Position numbers and translations under genes: made by a program. Source: Globomyces pollinis-pini (Eukaryota; Chytridiomycota; Chytridiomycetes; Rhizophydiales; Globomycetaceae). Taken from it: DNA of 64,000 bases. The stretch covers positions 1 through 64,000 of the forward strand of contig MU621116.1 in assembly GCA_025399215.1 (NCBI GenBank), read 5' to 3'. Of the stretch, positions 34,519-46,457 are shown piece after piece. Within the stretch, counting starts at the first letter, position 1. Every line of letters begins with the position of its first letter. The notes beneath the pieces are model-generated. The model was not told where the DNA came from, ran no database searches, and saw only the letters and a list, made by a program, of their open reading frames with translations.

Positions 34519-36018
34519 TTATACTATATTAATGAAATCTGTGGATCTATTTTTGTTGAGCAGTAATTGCTGTCGTACTTCCATAAAACTGCATCGAGAA
34601 TTATACATCAATTTTCCAATATTTGGTCTCAGTAAGAAAAATTGACAGAAGAGTAGCTTATCCGTATTGTCCAAGAATGATAAGCTGGAAGAAAGGATTT
34701 CTGATAATATGTCAAATGGTAATCGATTGGATAAGAGCAATACTAAGTTTTTGCTAATCTTCATTCCAATTTTGACGCATTCAGTTCGAATTAGGGCCAA
34801 TCTGGTATTCCTCTCTTGAATGGACAGTACGTAATTTTGAATGGATAATTGGCCATCGTGCACTATCCCACTGGGTAAAGCTGGGACCACATGAAGAGCA
34901 TTTTGATTGATTAAATCATACAACTCACTGGCTGTATTACCTTGAGATTCATTATTGAGTAATGTTGAAGATTCTTTGTATTCTATCCAATTCTTCCCTT
35001 TATAATGAGTTATCCAGGTATCAAAAGCCATCAGCTGAACGCCAATTTGAGTAATGTACGTATTGGAATTTAAAGCAGTTAAAAAGGGGATGACATTGCA
35101 TAAATCATTGATGGTGAAGATGAGTAGAAACCGATTGATATTTTTTGAAGTTTTTAGCAAATTAATAAAAGATATTGGCAAACTACTAGATTGGTTAGAT
35201 TTGAATTGCATTTCAATTGTATTTAATCCCTTGTTTTTTATCAACGATTTCGAAATTTTTTCCAAGATTGCAAAATCAAACTTTATGTCTCTACAGATTA
35301 ATTCCTTCAAAGTCAAATTTGATTCTAGTGCTTGAAATAGATCAATTAAAACTTCTTTTTCAAAATGAGTATTGGAAATGGAGAGATATTGTAAAGATTG
35401 ATTACGTGACAGGCATTTGGCTATTGATTTTAATCCTGCGTTACCAATCGGGTTGACACTAATATAAAGTGCCAAGAAAGTTTTTGATCGTGAAATACTA
35501 TCTGTCAACGAAGCAACACCATTTTCTTCAATCGAACAATTAGTCAAAACCAACGTCTTTATAACAGAATTTGAATCGAGAATGTCAGCCAATATTCTCG
35601 CACCATGGTCGCCGATTGGATTGAAAGGAATGGAAAATTCTTCCAAGGTCTTGCTTGACATCAACGATTCCTTCATGATAGATAAATCTGACGCATCCAA
35701 CTTGTTGAAACCCAAACCTAACGTGGTTATCGATGTGCTAAATAACAATAGATCACTGATTAATTTAATATCGTAATTTCCAAGTTTAGTACGACACAGT
35801 TGGAGTGATTTTAGATATCGATGTTCCATAATTGGTTTGATTAACTTGAAGAGATTGAATTCGTTATATGATAAATCAATAGTTTCAACTGATTTGTTTC
35901 CTTCCAATGCAAATGCAAGGTTGTCAATGTCTGAGTTTGTCAAATAACAACCATCGAGCAATACTTTGGATATTTGATTTCCTTTCACCAATTGAATGAT
36001 TGATTTACTGTCTGTCAT
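34519..36018 (-). CDS. Leucine-rich-repeat protein, ribonuclease-inhibitor type
   Basis: 499 residues, intronless, which is notable in this intron-dense region. About eight 28-residue LRRs of the RNI class fill residues ~15-290 (for example LGLGFNKLDASDLS and FSIPFNPIGDHGARILAD). A helical C-terminal half without recognised motifs follows. There is no signal peptide, F-box or nucleotide-binding domain. Proteins of this kind act as scaffolds or inhibitors; function unknown. Its 3' end is only 29 bp from the palmitoyltransferase stop. Confidence 0.75.
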   Translation of the reverse strand: MTDSKSIIQLVKGNQISKVLLDGCYLTNSDIDNLAFALEGNKSVETIDLSYNEFNLFKLIKPIMEHRYLKSLQLCRTKLGNYDIKLISDLLLFSTSITTLGLGFNKLDASDLSIMKESLMSSKTLEEFSIPFNPIGDHGARILADILDSNSVIKTLVLTNCSIEENGVASLTDSISRSKTFLALYISVNPIGNAGLKSIAKCLSRNQSLQYLSISNTHFEKEVLIDLFQALESNLTLKELICRDIKFDFAILEKISKSLIKNKGLNTIEMQFKSNQSSSLPISFINLLKTSKNINRFLLIFTINDLCNVIPFLTALNSNTYITQIGVQLMAFDTWITHYKGKNWIEYKESSTLLNNESQGNTASELYDLINQNALHVVPALPSGIVHDGQLSIQNYVLSIQERNTRLALIRTECVKIGMKISKNLVLLLSNRLPFDILSEILSSSLSFLDNTDKLLFCQFFLLRPNIGKLMYNSRCSFMEVRQQLLLNKNRSTDFINIV

Positions 36019-36272
36019 AAAGTATTTTCAACAGTATTAGAGCGCCAGATATGGTTCTCCATGAACGTCAGATGGATATCAGGAACCCTCGAGAAGGCCC
36101 AACGAGAACGTTACCACTTGAGAATCAAGTCCATTTCCAACTTAATTCTTTCTATTTTATGTGATTTAAACCTTCATTTCTGATGGCCATTTCAATATTT
36201 GCAAGATCACGTGGTTTTGATGGTTTTCATTCGAAAGTGAAAAATTTTCAAATTTACTTTTCAAAGAACATC
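36019..36272. promoter_or_regulatory. Divergent region, LRR gene / RPS18
   Basis: 254 bp between the two starts. No TATA element is evident near RPS18, in keeping with many ribosomal-protein promoters. Confidence 0.4.
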
Positions 36273-36959
36273 ATGGTAAGAATACTCACAGGACACTTCA
36301 TTAAATTCATGAAATCATTCACATTTTCACAATACATACTTGAATCCTAATTGCATCCTGGAATGGATGGATGGATGGATGGATTAATGGATGGTTCAAC
36401 AAATTCACAATTTTAATGTCAAATGTTATTTCATATTACCTTTTTCAGAATTAGTTCTAATTTGTTTAGTCTCTCGTCGTTCCTGATCGTTCCCAATTTC
36501 AATATATTATTCGTCTTTTGAATACCAACATTGATGGTAAACAAAAAATCCAATATGCTATCACCTCCATCAAGGGTATTGGTGCTCGTTACTCCAACTT
36601 GGTCTTGAAGAAGGCTGATATTGATCTTAACAAACGGTATGGGTGTTATATTATTGATTGTTAGTGCTGGTGAACTTACCAATGACGAACTTGAACGTGT
36701 TGTCACTATCATGCAAAACCCACGTCAATATAAGATCCCAGATTGGTTCCTTAACAGACAAAAAGATATCAAGGACGGTAAATACACCCAAGTTGTTGCC
36801 AATCAACTTGACAACAAATTCCGTGAAGATTTGGAACGTTTAAAGAAGATCCGTGCTCATCGTGGTCTTCGTCACTACTGGGGTGTCAGAGTTCGTGGTC
36901 AACACACCAAGACCACCGGTCGCAGAGGTCGTGTTGTTGGACACTCCAAGAAGAAGTAA
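36273..36959 (+). CDS. RPS18: 40S ribosomal protein S18 (uS13)
   Basis: Small-subunit head protein. ATG 36273-36275 is an exon by itself. A 194-nt intron (36276-36469) follows, then [20 protein letters not shown], a second intron of 28 nt (36637-36664), and the last exon to TAA 36959 ending VVGHSKKK. The protein aligns end to end with animal uS13 ([20 protein letters not shown]). This conserved gene gives firm proof of the mini-intron size. Codons lean to C-ending forms (GTC, AAC, ATC), as expected of a highly expressed gene. Intron 1 holds a GGAT repeat. Confidence 0.97.
36361..36394. repeat. (GGAT)n microsatellite in RPS18 intron 1
   Basis: About five perfect ATGG units followed by a diverged stretch and two more. 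Confidence 0.85.
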
Positions 36960-37335
36960 ATTTAGTGGTAAGTCAACTATATACAATCTGGTTAGAGTGA
37001 TGATTATATAAAAATTCTTATCTACATTGTCTGAATTACATTGAAGAAACTCTTAATCTGACTTTCCAGTTCACCAAAAAAAGAATGTACTCATTGTTTA
37101 GGCTGTTTATACTTGGCTATTTAGTTAACGTCAATAAAATCATGTTCCCAGTAGATATTTTGTCTGTTTTTACCTTGCGTATACTGTTTTTAAGCCTCAA
37201 AAGAGTTTCAACAACATATGGTTTGGGAGTGTTTCTGGATTACACTGGTAAATACCATTTTGACAGATGTACAAAAATAGAATGAATGTTTAAGATGCGT
37301 TAACATGTAGATTTATTAATAGAATTACAGAAGGA
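36960..37335. other. Intergenic, convergent genes
   Basis: 376 bp between the stops of RPS18 and the CCCH/CHY gene. A 66-codon ATG frame at 37085-37285 has no recognisable features and probably lies in 3' untranslated sequence. Confidence 0.4.
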
Positions 37336-39213
37336 CTACTTTCCAAATTTTTTATCTTGTGCTTTCCTGCTCATAGTTTTAGTGAGACCAGCAAATTTTC
37401 TCGTATCATTCCTAGCCATCAAACGTTGATTCCGAGTTCCTTTTCCACCTTCCCAAAATCCACCGGAAGTAGTTCTAGTCAGCTCCTTTCCACAACTGCA
37501 AGGTTTTTGAGAATAATTCTGTTCTTTGGAACAAAATCCGCATAACATTTTATTTGCCCAAACCATTTCATGGTCTGATTTATCATCATGACAAATATCA
37601 CAAGCAAACAATTTCTGACAACAAGGGAATCGAAACCAACGATATGATCTTTTGTAATGAGAACATACACCATTATTTGGTAATGGTTTACCCAAAACAA
37701 TCCCTAATTCAACCTTGTCATTCACTCGTTTAACCGATTTTCGTTTCAATTGTAATTGATTTACTTGTAATTGAACAAATTTGAGTTGTTGTATTCCAAT
37801 AATCATCAATTGATGACAAAATTGACAGGTTTTGGAATGAGTTGAACTTTGAGTCAAATTTTGGAAATTTTGATTTGGTAATTGCTCTTTGTTACATGAA
37901 GAACATGTTGCGAAATATTGACTTGGTAGTAATTCAAATGGTGTACACCCTTCAAGATCCAAATATCCCAAACTAATCGAATTGGTATGAATGTAATCTT
38001 TTCGATATTGAACTGATAGAATGGTTGAACATTTGAAACATGTTTTTTCTTGAATATGTTTGTCCGTTTCTGTTGAAGGTTTGATGTTCAAGAAATCACA
38101 AAATTCTTTACATCGAGAACATTTTACAGTGAGCGATAACGATGAACAATGTAAAAGTGAGATGTTTTGAATTGAAATGTTTGGGAAACGGATTTGAGTC
38201 CCTTGATGTTTTACACTTTGGGGTTGAAGAGTTTGGATATCTTCTTCTGATTCACTGTCATCCATTTCTTCAGTTAATTCGCTCTTCAAATTTGAAACAG
38301 TTTCCAAGTTCATGTTTTGGACACTTTGATCAATATCAATCATTTCTTCATCTGTAGATTCAATATTTTCATCTGAATTTGATTGCTCTGAATTCATTCC
38401 TCCATAATATTTCTTTCGATCATGAATAATGGTATCTGGTTGATGAAAAGTGATTTTCACTTGTGACGCTTCGGATTTCTCAATTAGAAATCCTTCCAAT
38501 TCTCTATCTAGCCAATCGAATAGTTTCAATAGTGGTAAAGTAGAAGCAGCAGTTTTCTTTTCAAATGCTTTTTGAATGATATTGGTATATTTAATAGGTA
38601 TGTCCGAGTTTTGTATTTGTAACTGACAATTTCGATCAATAGGATAATAAGCTAGACGATGAATCGAAATTAATTTACCTGGCACTGTTAAATGCAATGT
38701 TAATGATTCCAAATCAAATGGGAAGTCTGGATCAGTAGGTTTCATCGAAAACTTGAGTAATAAGTCATTGTTTGACAAAGTTTGTTTAACGCAATCGTTA
38801 AACCTACGAGTAATCTGATTCACTTCTATATCTCTGATGAGTCTATTCTGTTCCACAGGATCAGTGGTAGATTTCAATTGCGCTTCCAATGATTTACTGA
38901 TGGGTTTTTTAACAGGTAATCTTTTTGAACTTTGGGTATTCTTATTATCTTCTGGTTGGACCACTTCTGGTTTGACAACTTTGGTCAAAACCAAACCAGG
39001 TTTAATAACTCTTGATACTTTATGGATATTTTCGGTAGATTCTGATGGTTTTGAGGATTGGTTTTGATTGTTCCTTTTTCGATTATTTGATCTTTTATGT
39101 TGTATTGGAGTTGTTTCTTCAACAACATTTACCGGTCCAAGATCGTGAGAATTTCTACAATCAGCACCAAAGGTACATCCATTTGAAGTGATAAAGAATT
39201 GACAGACAGCCAT
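37336..39213 (-). CDS. CCCH and CHY zinc-finger protein
   Basis: 625 residues, intronless. A single CCCH finger opens the protein (C-x8-C-x5-C-x3-H, starting at residue 4, with FGADCRNSH). Then come a Lys/Gln-rich linker, an RWD-like alpha/beta region around residues 140-270, an acidic segment, two CxxC pairs (TVKCSRCKEFCDF and KTCFKCST), and the CHY finger (CSHYKRSYRWFRFPCC, ACDICHD, CGFCSKEQ, CSCG). Fungal proteins with this order exist but are uncharacterised. The C-terminus is Lys/Arg-rich. CCCH suggests RNA binding; CHY proteins include ubiquitin ligases and redox factors, but no RING is seen. Confidence 0.8.
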   Translation of the reverse strand: MAVCQFFITSNGCTFGADCRNSHDLGPVNVVEETTPIQHKRSNNRKRNNQNQSSKPSESTENIHKVSRVIKPGLVLTKVVKPEVVQPEDNKNTQSSKRLPVKKPISKSLEAQLKSTTDPVEQNRLIRDIEVNQITRRFNDCVKQTLSNNDLLLKFSMKPTDPDFPFDLESLTLHLTVPGKLISIHRLAYYPIDRNCQLQIQNSDIPIKYTNIIQKAFEKKTAASTLPLLKLFDWLDRELEGFLIEKSEASQVKITFHQPDTIIHDRKKYYGGMNSEQSNSDENIESTDEEMIDIDQSVQNMNLETVSNLKSELTEEMDDSESEEDIQTLQPQSVKHQGTQIRFPNISIQNISLLHCSSLSLTVKCSRCKEFCDFLNIKPSTETDKHIQEKTCFKCSTILSVQYRKDYIHTNSISLGYLDLEGCTPFELLPSQYFATCSSCNKEQLPNQNFQNLTQSSTHSKTCQFCHQLMIIGIQQLKFVQLQVNQLQLKRKSVKRVNDKVELGIVLGKPLPNNGVCSHYKRSYRWFRFPCCQKLFACDICHDDKSDHEMVWANKMLCGFCSKEQNYSQKPCSCGKELTRTTSGGFWEGGKGTRNQRLMARNDTRKFAGLTKTMSRKAQDKKFGK

Positions 39214-39814
39214 AAGTATTTGTTTTGTTGGTGTAGCTTTTGATTTCCAGTTTTTATATTGTCACTAGAGTGTGGCAAAGTGAGTCATCCAACATCATCC
39301 GGAACAACACAGAAGATGATATCTGTGTCATAGTGAAAGGGACACAAACCAGCTTTTGTCGTATCGTATAGGATAGTACCAAACAATCTTCCTATTCAAA
39401 GATCGTCCAAAGCATGTCCTTCTGGGCGTTAGCTGGTGGCTCAATGACCAAAGTTTAGTATGTCAATAGAATACAACAATAAATTCTAGTAATTAATTGA
39501 GGGGGAAATGACGACGTGCTCAATCATATAATTACAAGTTTTCCGGCTGGTGTTTAATACTGTCAAGTTTTTAAAACAATTTGTTTTAGATGGGGTCAAA
39601 ACAATTTAAAACAGTGTTAAAGTGAACTTACAACCAAAGATAATGAGGATGTACAAACACAAACTGATTGAATGCACTTATTCATCCATTCCTATTGTGC
39701 TGTTTGGTATTGTACAGACTTCATCCGTTTTAAACTCAATGGTGTAGGGAGCTGTACGTTGACCGTCATATTTAAGGAACGTTCAAGTTTCACCATTTTT
39801 TAACCAAAGCATCA
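39214..39814. promoter_or_regulatory. Divergent region, CCCH/CHY gene / LRR kinase
   Basis: 601 bp between starts. TATTTAA at 39769-39775 lies about 46 nt before the kinase ATG. A short ATG frame near 39643 encodes a hydrophobic stretch that could be an upstream signal-peptide exon, but I could not join it. Confidence 0.4.
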
Positions 39815-42063
39815 ATGTCCAACACTACATCAGCTGATTGTGATGTACTTTTTGACGTAGTCCTGCGTGCAATGACTGGAACTGGAATTGACTTGAACAA
39901 GGCATTATGCTGCAATTCACCCTCATATATATGCAGTGAAGGAAAAGTTACCCAAATGTAATGATACTTCTGTCAAATTAATTGTAGTAATTTAAGCAGT
40001 AAAGGACTCACGGGTGACATCAGTCCTCAATTAATTCAATTGAACAAATTAGAAATTTTGTATTCATTATCAAATTCACTGATATACTAGAGATTTATCC
40101 AGCAACAGATTCATTGGAACTCTTCCTCCTTTTTTGGGACAATTAAATCAACTAAGAAAGCTGTAAACTCATCAATCATATTAATAAGCAGTGACGTTTC
40201 CAGCAACGAGTTTTCGGGAGATGTACCAGCTTCACTGGCGAGTATGAAGAGTTTAGAAGAATTGTATGTTGAAACGATTTAATGTTAGGGATATCTCTAC
40301 AAATGGCCGATTTAATACCCCATTACCACAAGCATTGTTATTGTTAGCGGAGAAAGACCCAAAAAAATTTAGGTGATCGTTTTGTTATCTTATAAAGTAG
40401 ATTGGGATCATATGCTACAAAACCTGCGGTGACTTCGGTAGGTTCAACTGAATCTGTAACTGGGATATACCCAACAGTTAGTACTACACCAACCATCGGG
40501 AGCAGTGCTAATAGCGACGCTCCTAATCAAACACTACTAGTTGTTTTGACATCTTTGATCGTGATTGTCATGATTTGCATCGGTTTGGGAGTAGCTTACT
40601 TTCTTTGGAGAAAGAAGGTTGCTGAGGATGAATCTGATGAACTTGAAGCAAATGAAAAAGAAAACCAATCACCATTTGGGCTATTGCAGGTCCCAAGATT
40701 TGAAATTGCCAACTTTCCAAGAACAACATCAACAGATTTTGCAGAAACAACCATTGTATCAGAAAATACACTAAGCAGAAGACCTACAAAAGTGTCTGAC
40801 TTGATGTACGACATGCGTCTAGTCATTCAACAAAAGTTGATTGGAAGTGGTGGTAGTGGTAATGTATACAAGTCTACCTATGGTGGTATTCCTTCTGTAG
40901 CAAAAATCCCAATTGATTTAGAACATCGAACACTTTTGTATACCGAAAGTCAGATAATGGCATCATTAGATTCACCTTATCTGATTAAATACTTAGGGTT
41001 GGTTGTGGATGCTCCAATCGATATACCAAATGAACCAAAACAAGTACGAACGGCATTATTACTCGAATTTATGAATTTTGGCTCTTTTGCACAATACCTG
41101 GACCCAACGTTTCCTGAAGATCGAGCTGTTGAACAGGATCTTGTCTTAGGAATGACTCTAAAGTTGTTGATACAATCCGCTAAAGGATTGGAATATATGC
41201 ATGGACTGGGACTAGTTCATTTGGATATTAAACCAAATAACATTTTGCTGCATATGGATGATGATGGTGAGTTGGTAGCCAAAATATCCGACTTTGGTTC
41301 AACCCTGAAAGAAGGTTCAACAGAGAGTGTCTTTCAAACACCTGGCTTTATACCCCCTGAAGCTAAAACGAACAAGAAGGTAATTGATAAGTCTAACATT
41401 TAGAAAACTTGCAAATACGATATATTTGCTTTTGGATTTACCATCATCAATATTATAACCAGAACCAACTTTGCCTTCATGTGGGAAGGTAGTGGAAAAA
41501 CATTGGAAGCAAAAAAGAAATTCTTGAGTCAACACATTCACAATATCAGTTTATTGGAATTGATCATGTCATGTATTGATGATAATCCAACTAGTAGACC
41601 TAGTATAAAGATGATTATAAAGAAGCTATCTGTTTTGAAGCAAGAGGATTTCAACATCACCATTCTGAATCAACGTGATTCTTTCAGTACCGAAAACCGT
41701 TCTTTACAGTCCAGGACATTTGCTTACAACACCAATTATTTGACCAATAACAGTTTATCAGGCTTATACAAAAACAGTCCTGGTAGATATCTCCTCGATT
41801 CACTCTCATTAAAATCACCTGTGGACTATCAAACGTTTCTAACTGCCTTTCAATCCACTTATGTTAAAGAGTTGGAAACGTTTGATGAACAGAAATTTAG
41901 AGCCAAAGTAAAACCAATCAACAATCAAGTCACTTTCAACATGATTAATAATCATATGTTGAAGGATGTTCCTTCTCTTGATTTTAATGAAGATGAAGAA
42001 GTTTGGACATCTACGGTAACTGATGGAATAGATTATGTGGTATATAAATGCAAAAGGGATTAG
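39815..42063 (+). CDS. LRR receptor-like protein kinase (plant-style architecture)
   Basis: About 680 residues. The outside part has a Cys-containing N-cap (ALCCNSPSYIC) and four LRRs of the plant form L-D-L-S-S-N-x-F-x-G-x-x-P, separated by mini-introns (25-31 nt) after Leu, all in phase 2. Next come a Ser/Thr-rich stalk, one membrane helix (LLVVLTSLIVIVMICIG) and a WRKK stop-transfer. The cytoplasmic kinase has LIGSGGSGNVYKS (Gly loop), VAKIP (Lys), HLDIKPNNILL (catalytic loop, HLD for HRD), DFGS, a P-E in PPEA, and DNPTSRPS. A 24-nt intron (41380-41403) splits the kinase. About 125 residues follow. No signal peptide is evident at ATG 39815. It is probably an active surface kinase; ligand unknown. 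Confidence 0.85.
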
Positions 42064-43201
42064 ATTCGGATTTGTGAAGTTTAACGGTCAAACAATAGAA
42101 TAATAAAATATCATTAATAGGCTTTGTTTGCTTGTTGTGTCAGATTACATAAGGACAATCGAATTAGTAAGTGAACAACACGAGGGATCTTGGGCTTAAC
42201 ATACTACATTCCGATATAAAACAATTTGTGATACAATTTTGAAGGCCATGTTTTTATCGTTGAGGGCTTTTCTCTCTTGGGCCTACGTTGTACAACACTA
42301 ACAAACATATTATTTGAGTGTATTGAATTGGATCGACATTCTATGATATTGCATTTAGTCTTGAATTAAAATCTCCAAAATTCATTTAGTACACAACTTG
42401 ACCGGAACCATTCCAAGTATGTTAGACTCATAGTCAGAATACTCTTGAAAGTAATGGTTTGAGTTCAGCATCCGTATTACCTAATCCAAATAAACCCATA
42501 TCCTAATTTGTACATTTACAAATCTAGTTCAGTCGACGTTCCAAACGCCTTTGAGTCGATCCGCTTTTTGGCCGTCACATACTCTTTTGTGTGACCAGGT
42601 GGGATTACAATCGTTTTAATTGTCGTTTCAAAAGAGTGACTATTGATAGGAGTAACTAGTAGTATTAGCGTAACGCTCCTAAATAGGACGCTGATTATGT
42701 TTAGAGAGTCAGTGATTAGTTGGTGAGAGTTCGATTGCATTTAAAGCCATTGAAATGATTTCAAGTTAAGCAAGCGGTTAATACATCTCTAGTTATATAA
42801 TCAAAGGACAGCAACGTAAAACTGTTGTATCTACAGTACATCTAGTGAGTCAATGGTGTATGTATTTCGTAGGCTTAGATCCTTTTTTTCACGGGCGCTA
42901 AATTTTTTATTTGAAGGGAACTTGTTCAGGATTAATAGACCACCAAAGACTATTGTAAATGAACAGTAAAGGATCGGAACAACCTGGCCAAGCAACACGC
43001 ACAAATGTGGCCCAAAATGCGACTGTAACTCAGCAGATAAATTTGGGGGTTGATGCAATAGTACTTACTATTCAGTACAACCCAACATCACCTCCCAATT
43101 GCAAACAGGTGATAATTGTCCAAAACGGAAAGTGCCACTGAACCATACAATGTGGTCATCAAATATTTAAATAGTGAGAGTTATTGGTAATTCGATTTAC
43201 A
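42064..43201. other. Intergenic, no gene supported
   Basis: About 1.1 kb upstream of the first zinc-finger gene. It holds short ATG frames on both strands (for example 42959-43141 plus, 60 codons) with no family resemblance. A TATTTAAATA element at about 43163-43172 lies roughly 35 nt before ATG 43202 and probably belongs to that gene. Confidence 0.4.
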
Positions 43202-43937
43202 ATGACCTACTATTCCGAGAATTACGAACAGATGCAACTTCCAGCTATTGTCTACCCGATCTCGCCAATGACCAGCTACACAACACAGGAACAACAGCAT
43301 TATCATTCAAGTACTGGCTACCCTACATATCATTCGCAATATTACTCTCATGGTTTGACTGGCTCAAACTCCAACTATCATTCAATGGATGATATTTTGA
43401 GAGATATCTTTGTTCCAATTCAAGTACCTGCACATCAGCAACCTACCCAAGAACGTATACCCTATGATAGTTATCCAACATCTAATGATCCTTCTGATTC
43501 TCCTTTGGATAGTCCACCATATACAAACTCTATTGGGTCACCACTTGAGTCGTTGAAGCATGATCAATTTGAGGATGATTCACTGGATAAAGCTTCTAAA
43601 GCTGTGTATCGATGCACACATGAGAATTGCACCAAAGGTAAGATTCTATCATCATTAACGTGTTAGCTTATAGCAGACAGTATACATTGAAAATGCATGT
43701 CTCAACAGTTCATGAAAAGTACCGCCCATTCCAATGTGATTTTAATGGATGCACAAAATCTTTTGCTAGACGTCATGATTTGAAGAGGCATAAAAATATT
43801 CACAAGTAAGCTTTCACATTTTCTTATCCCATAGTGTTGAAGGAAAGTATAGCTGTCATCATTGTTCTGAAAGATTTGCGAAAAAGGACCAACTGAAGTC
43901 CCATATAAAGTCAGGGCATATCGCTCACAACCATTAG
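43202..43937 (+). CDS. Short C2H2 transcription factor, DDIL family (member 1)
   Basis: Three exons, about 225 residues. The Tyr/Ser/Gln-rich N-terminus carries the family motif SMDDILRDIFVP at residues ~60-72. Three fingers follow. Finger 1 is split by a phase-1 intron of 29 nt, between C-x4-C-T-K and A-Y-S-R. Finger 2 has FARRHDLKRHKNIH. Finger 3 starts after a second intron and is C-x2-C-x12-H-x4-H, the only member whose last ligand is His. The linker after finger 1 is VHEKYRPF rather than TGEKP. Likely a nuclear DNA-binding regulator; targets unknown. Confidence 0.85.
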
Positions 43938-44848
43938 TTTAATAATCATTGAATATATTTATTTTAGATAATGTAAGAACTGTTTTCAGTGTTTTGACAG
44001 ATCATGATTGACAAGAAGTCACAGTCAACATTCATGAACCTTCTTCCTTCATTCGCTCCATCATGTATGCAATTTGTCCTTTGGATCGCTGAACGACTGT
44101 AGTTGGCTATTAAAGTGTCACTGTTTAAAGAGTTGTCCTTTCAGTTCCTTACATGAGTCTTGAAATACTATGGGGTGGTAATGGATTCGTCTATGATATC
44201 CCCAACAAACATGGTATGACATCGTGTGTGTAATCCATTCAATGATATCATGGGAATTGACGACATTGCTTTCTTGAACGACACTTGCTTAGTCAAATCT
44301 TGGCTTCGTTTGAAAGATCTTACCAATTGCTTTTACACCAAAGAAGCCGAAATGTGTACACTTTAAAATTCGTTGTGCAGGTGGTATTGAACCTGTTAAC
44401 AACGCATTCTTTGTGAACTGCCTCAATTCTGTTTTTTTTTTCATTACGATTAACTGATTCTCGAGATCCCTCCGTAAACGACTAGACTTGGCACTTTGTG
44501 AAACTCATGGCGTCATCTGATCTCAAAATTTGTTTCAAATGCCTTTCCCCTCAAAAAAAATAGAGATTGGGTTTGAGGTTTCATCGCAGAAAAGGGGGAC
44601 GACACCCAAATCAACGATGCAAAATGCATCAAACACACGATGCTCAATATCGTAAAGGTGTGTTGATGGAAAAGCGAAATTGTGGATGGACTCTGGCTAG
44701 TGATATCGCCCAATCAGTGTCCAAAGTTAGTCATAGTGTGTTTCATTTGTCCATTACTGTATATATAGATGGCTAGTCAGTTGTTTGTCATAGGTGAAAC
44801 AAACCGTAATATAAAAGAGTAAATTGTTTGTCACAAGTCCTCAGAGCA
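43938..44848. other. Intergenic, no gene supported
   Basis: About 0.9 kb. TATAAAAG begins at 44810, 39 nt before the next ATG. Nothing else is recognised. Confidence 0.4.
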
Positions 44849-45461
44849 ATGTCTACATATCCTTCCAACTTCTTCACGGAAGATCCTCCTAGCCCTCCGT
44901 ACACTATTTGTCCTTCAATAGCATCGTCTCCTTCATATTCCATTAGCAGTCCGGGTATGACAGGATTCAAACAAGAATTCAATCCTTTTCAGAATGCATA
45001 CACAAACATCGAAGATCTTCTACATGATGTTTTAACTCCAGTTATTGAGCATCCTTGTAGTGAAGAACGGTCCAAGAATTTGCAGTCCAACGTGGATTCC
45101 AGTCCAACAACAAACAAAGAGAAAGCTCATATATGCCCTATCAAAAGCTGTCAAAAAGGTACTTGATACCCATTTACTAACAATAGTTTATAACAGACCT
45201 TACTCTTTGAAAATGCATGTATTGACTGTTCATGAAAAATACCGTCCCTTTCGTTGTAACTATGACGGTTGCATCAAATCATTTGCCAGACGACATGATT
45301 TACTCCGACATGAAAGAATACACAGTGGTGAAAAGACATTTGTTTGTACTGGTTGCTTCAAAACATTTGGTCGTAAGGAACATCTAAAATCTCACTTTCA
45401 TTCTTCAAGATGTAAAAGTACTGGTATAATGACACCGATCAATTCAGGAAACCTTACTTAG
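44849..45461 (+). CDS. Short C2H2 transcription factor, DDIL family (member 2)
   Basis: Two exons joined by a 28-nt intron inside finger 1, about 195 residues. Family motif [12 protein letters not shown] near residue 53. Finger 1 ends [17 protein letters not shown], finger 2 has [18 protein letters not shown] (here with a classical linker and no second intron), and finger 3 is C2HC ([10 protein letters not shown] then C after five residues). The promoter has a clear TATA box 39 nt before the ATG. Confidence 0.87.
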
Positions 45462-46457
45462 ACTTACCATCATTGTACTCTATACCATTCTATAATAACA
45501 TTTTTAATTTAACTCAATTTGATTGTTTATAATTTCTTAATGCACATGAGTGTAAGGTTTTATTAATTAAAAATGAAATATTATATATCATGACCCATGA
45601 CTTCATTAATCAAAGATTAAACTACTGGTACTCGCCTGTTCTACTAAGATGAAGATATTTCGACATGTGTCGCGAAGGAGTCAAGCACATAAGTAGTGAA
45701 GTAAACCTTTAGTTCAATTGTGTGACGTATCCGTTCATTGTTGTTTTAAATTCTCATAGTTATTAAAATAAATGAGAGCCGATTTATCCAGGTCCCAGTC
45801 TATCCTTTGTTGTACCATTTTTTGATCAATTTCAGAACGTTTTCTATTGAAGTATTATTAAATATAAAATGAATTCAGCCAGTTATTTTATTAACATTTC
45901 CTTCTGACTGTCATTTGAAGTCAGTTTATTTTGAGAAAACAATTAAACATGTCGCATGACTTTTAGAGCAAATAACCTATTAGCCTGCTTTCTATCAATA
46001 CAAGTTCAAAGAGAGAAACTTGCAGTTTTTCCTATGATGTAATTTTGAGAATTGAAAAGATTAGTACAAATCACACAGGGGCTTTATCATTCATTCTATG
46101 ACTAATCTGATTAATACAAGATGAAGAATCTTGTACTTCAAAAAGTTGTTTGTAGTTAGTTCCCCTGAAAACAGGAGTCCCAAATTGCCATCGGTCCGAT
46201 TGTAACTAGATAGTTTTTAAATGCAATATCATAAAAGTCGTCAACATTTAACCGCACAATCATTTAAATTAAAACCTTATGATTATGATCCGCAAATTTT
46301 CAGATTAATGTTGATTGTTAATCCAAAGTATATGAACACGTATCGTTTAGGACCCGAATCCCAAAGCCATGAAAAAAAGTCATCACATTTAAACCCACAA
46401 TCGTTTTGTATAAATACAGAATTCTATCGCTTTTTATCCCATTGTAATAAATCTATC
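45462..46457. other. Intergenic, no gene supported
   Basis: About 1 kb, AT-rich. It contains an upstream in-frame ATG at 46221 discussed with the next gene, and TATAAATA at 46409-46416. Confidence 0.4.

Noticed and set aside
37085..37285. 66-codon ATG frame after RPS18
   Set aside because: No family features and it lies between two convergent stops, so it is probably 3' untranslated sequence.
42831..43141. Overlapping 60-75 codon frames on both strands
   Set aside because: Neither shows domain, codon or composition support; the plus frame has an ATG but no visible relation to neighbours.
44240..44366. 42-codon frame resembling the family motif (FNDIMGIDDIAFL)
   Set aside because: The likeness to the DDIL motif is partial and there are no fingers, leader or splice context.
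44513..44776. Short frames on both strands before member 2
   Set aside because: No zinc-finger remnant or other motif; likely chance.
46221..46457. 79-codon N-terminal extension of zinc-finger member 3
   Set aside because: TATAAATA at 46409 lies inside it, 49 nt before the downstream ATG, matching promoter spacing in the family.
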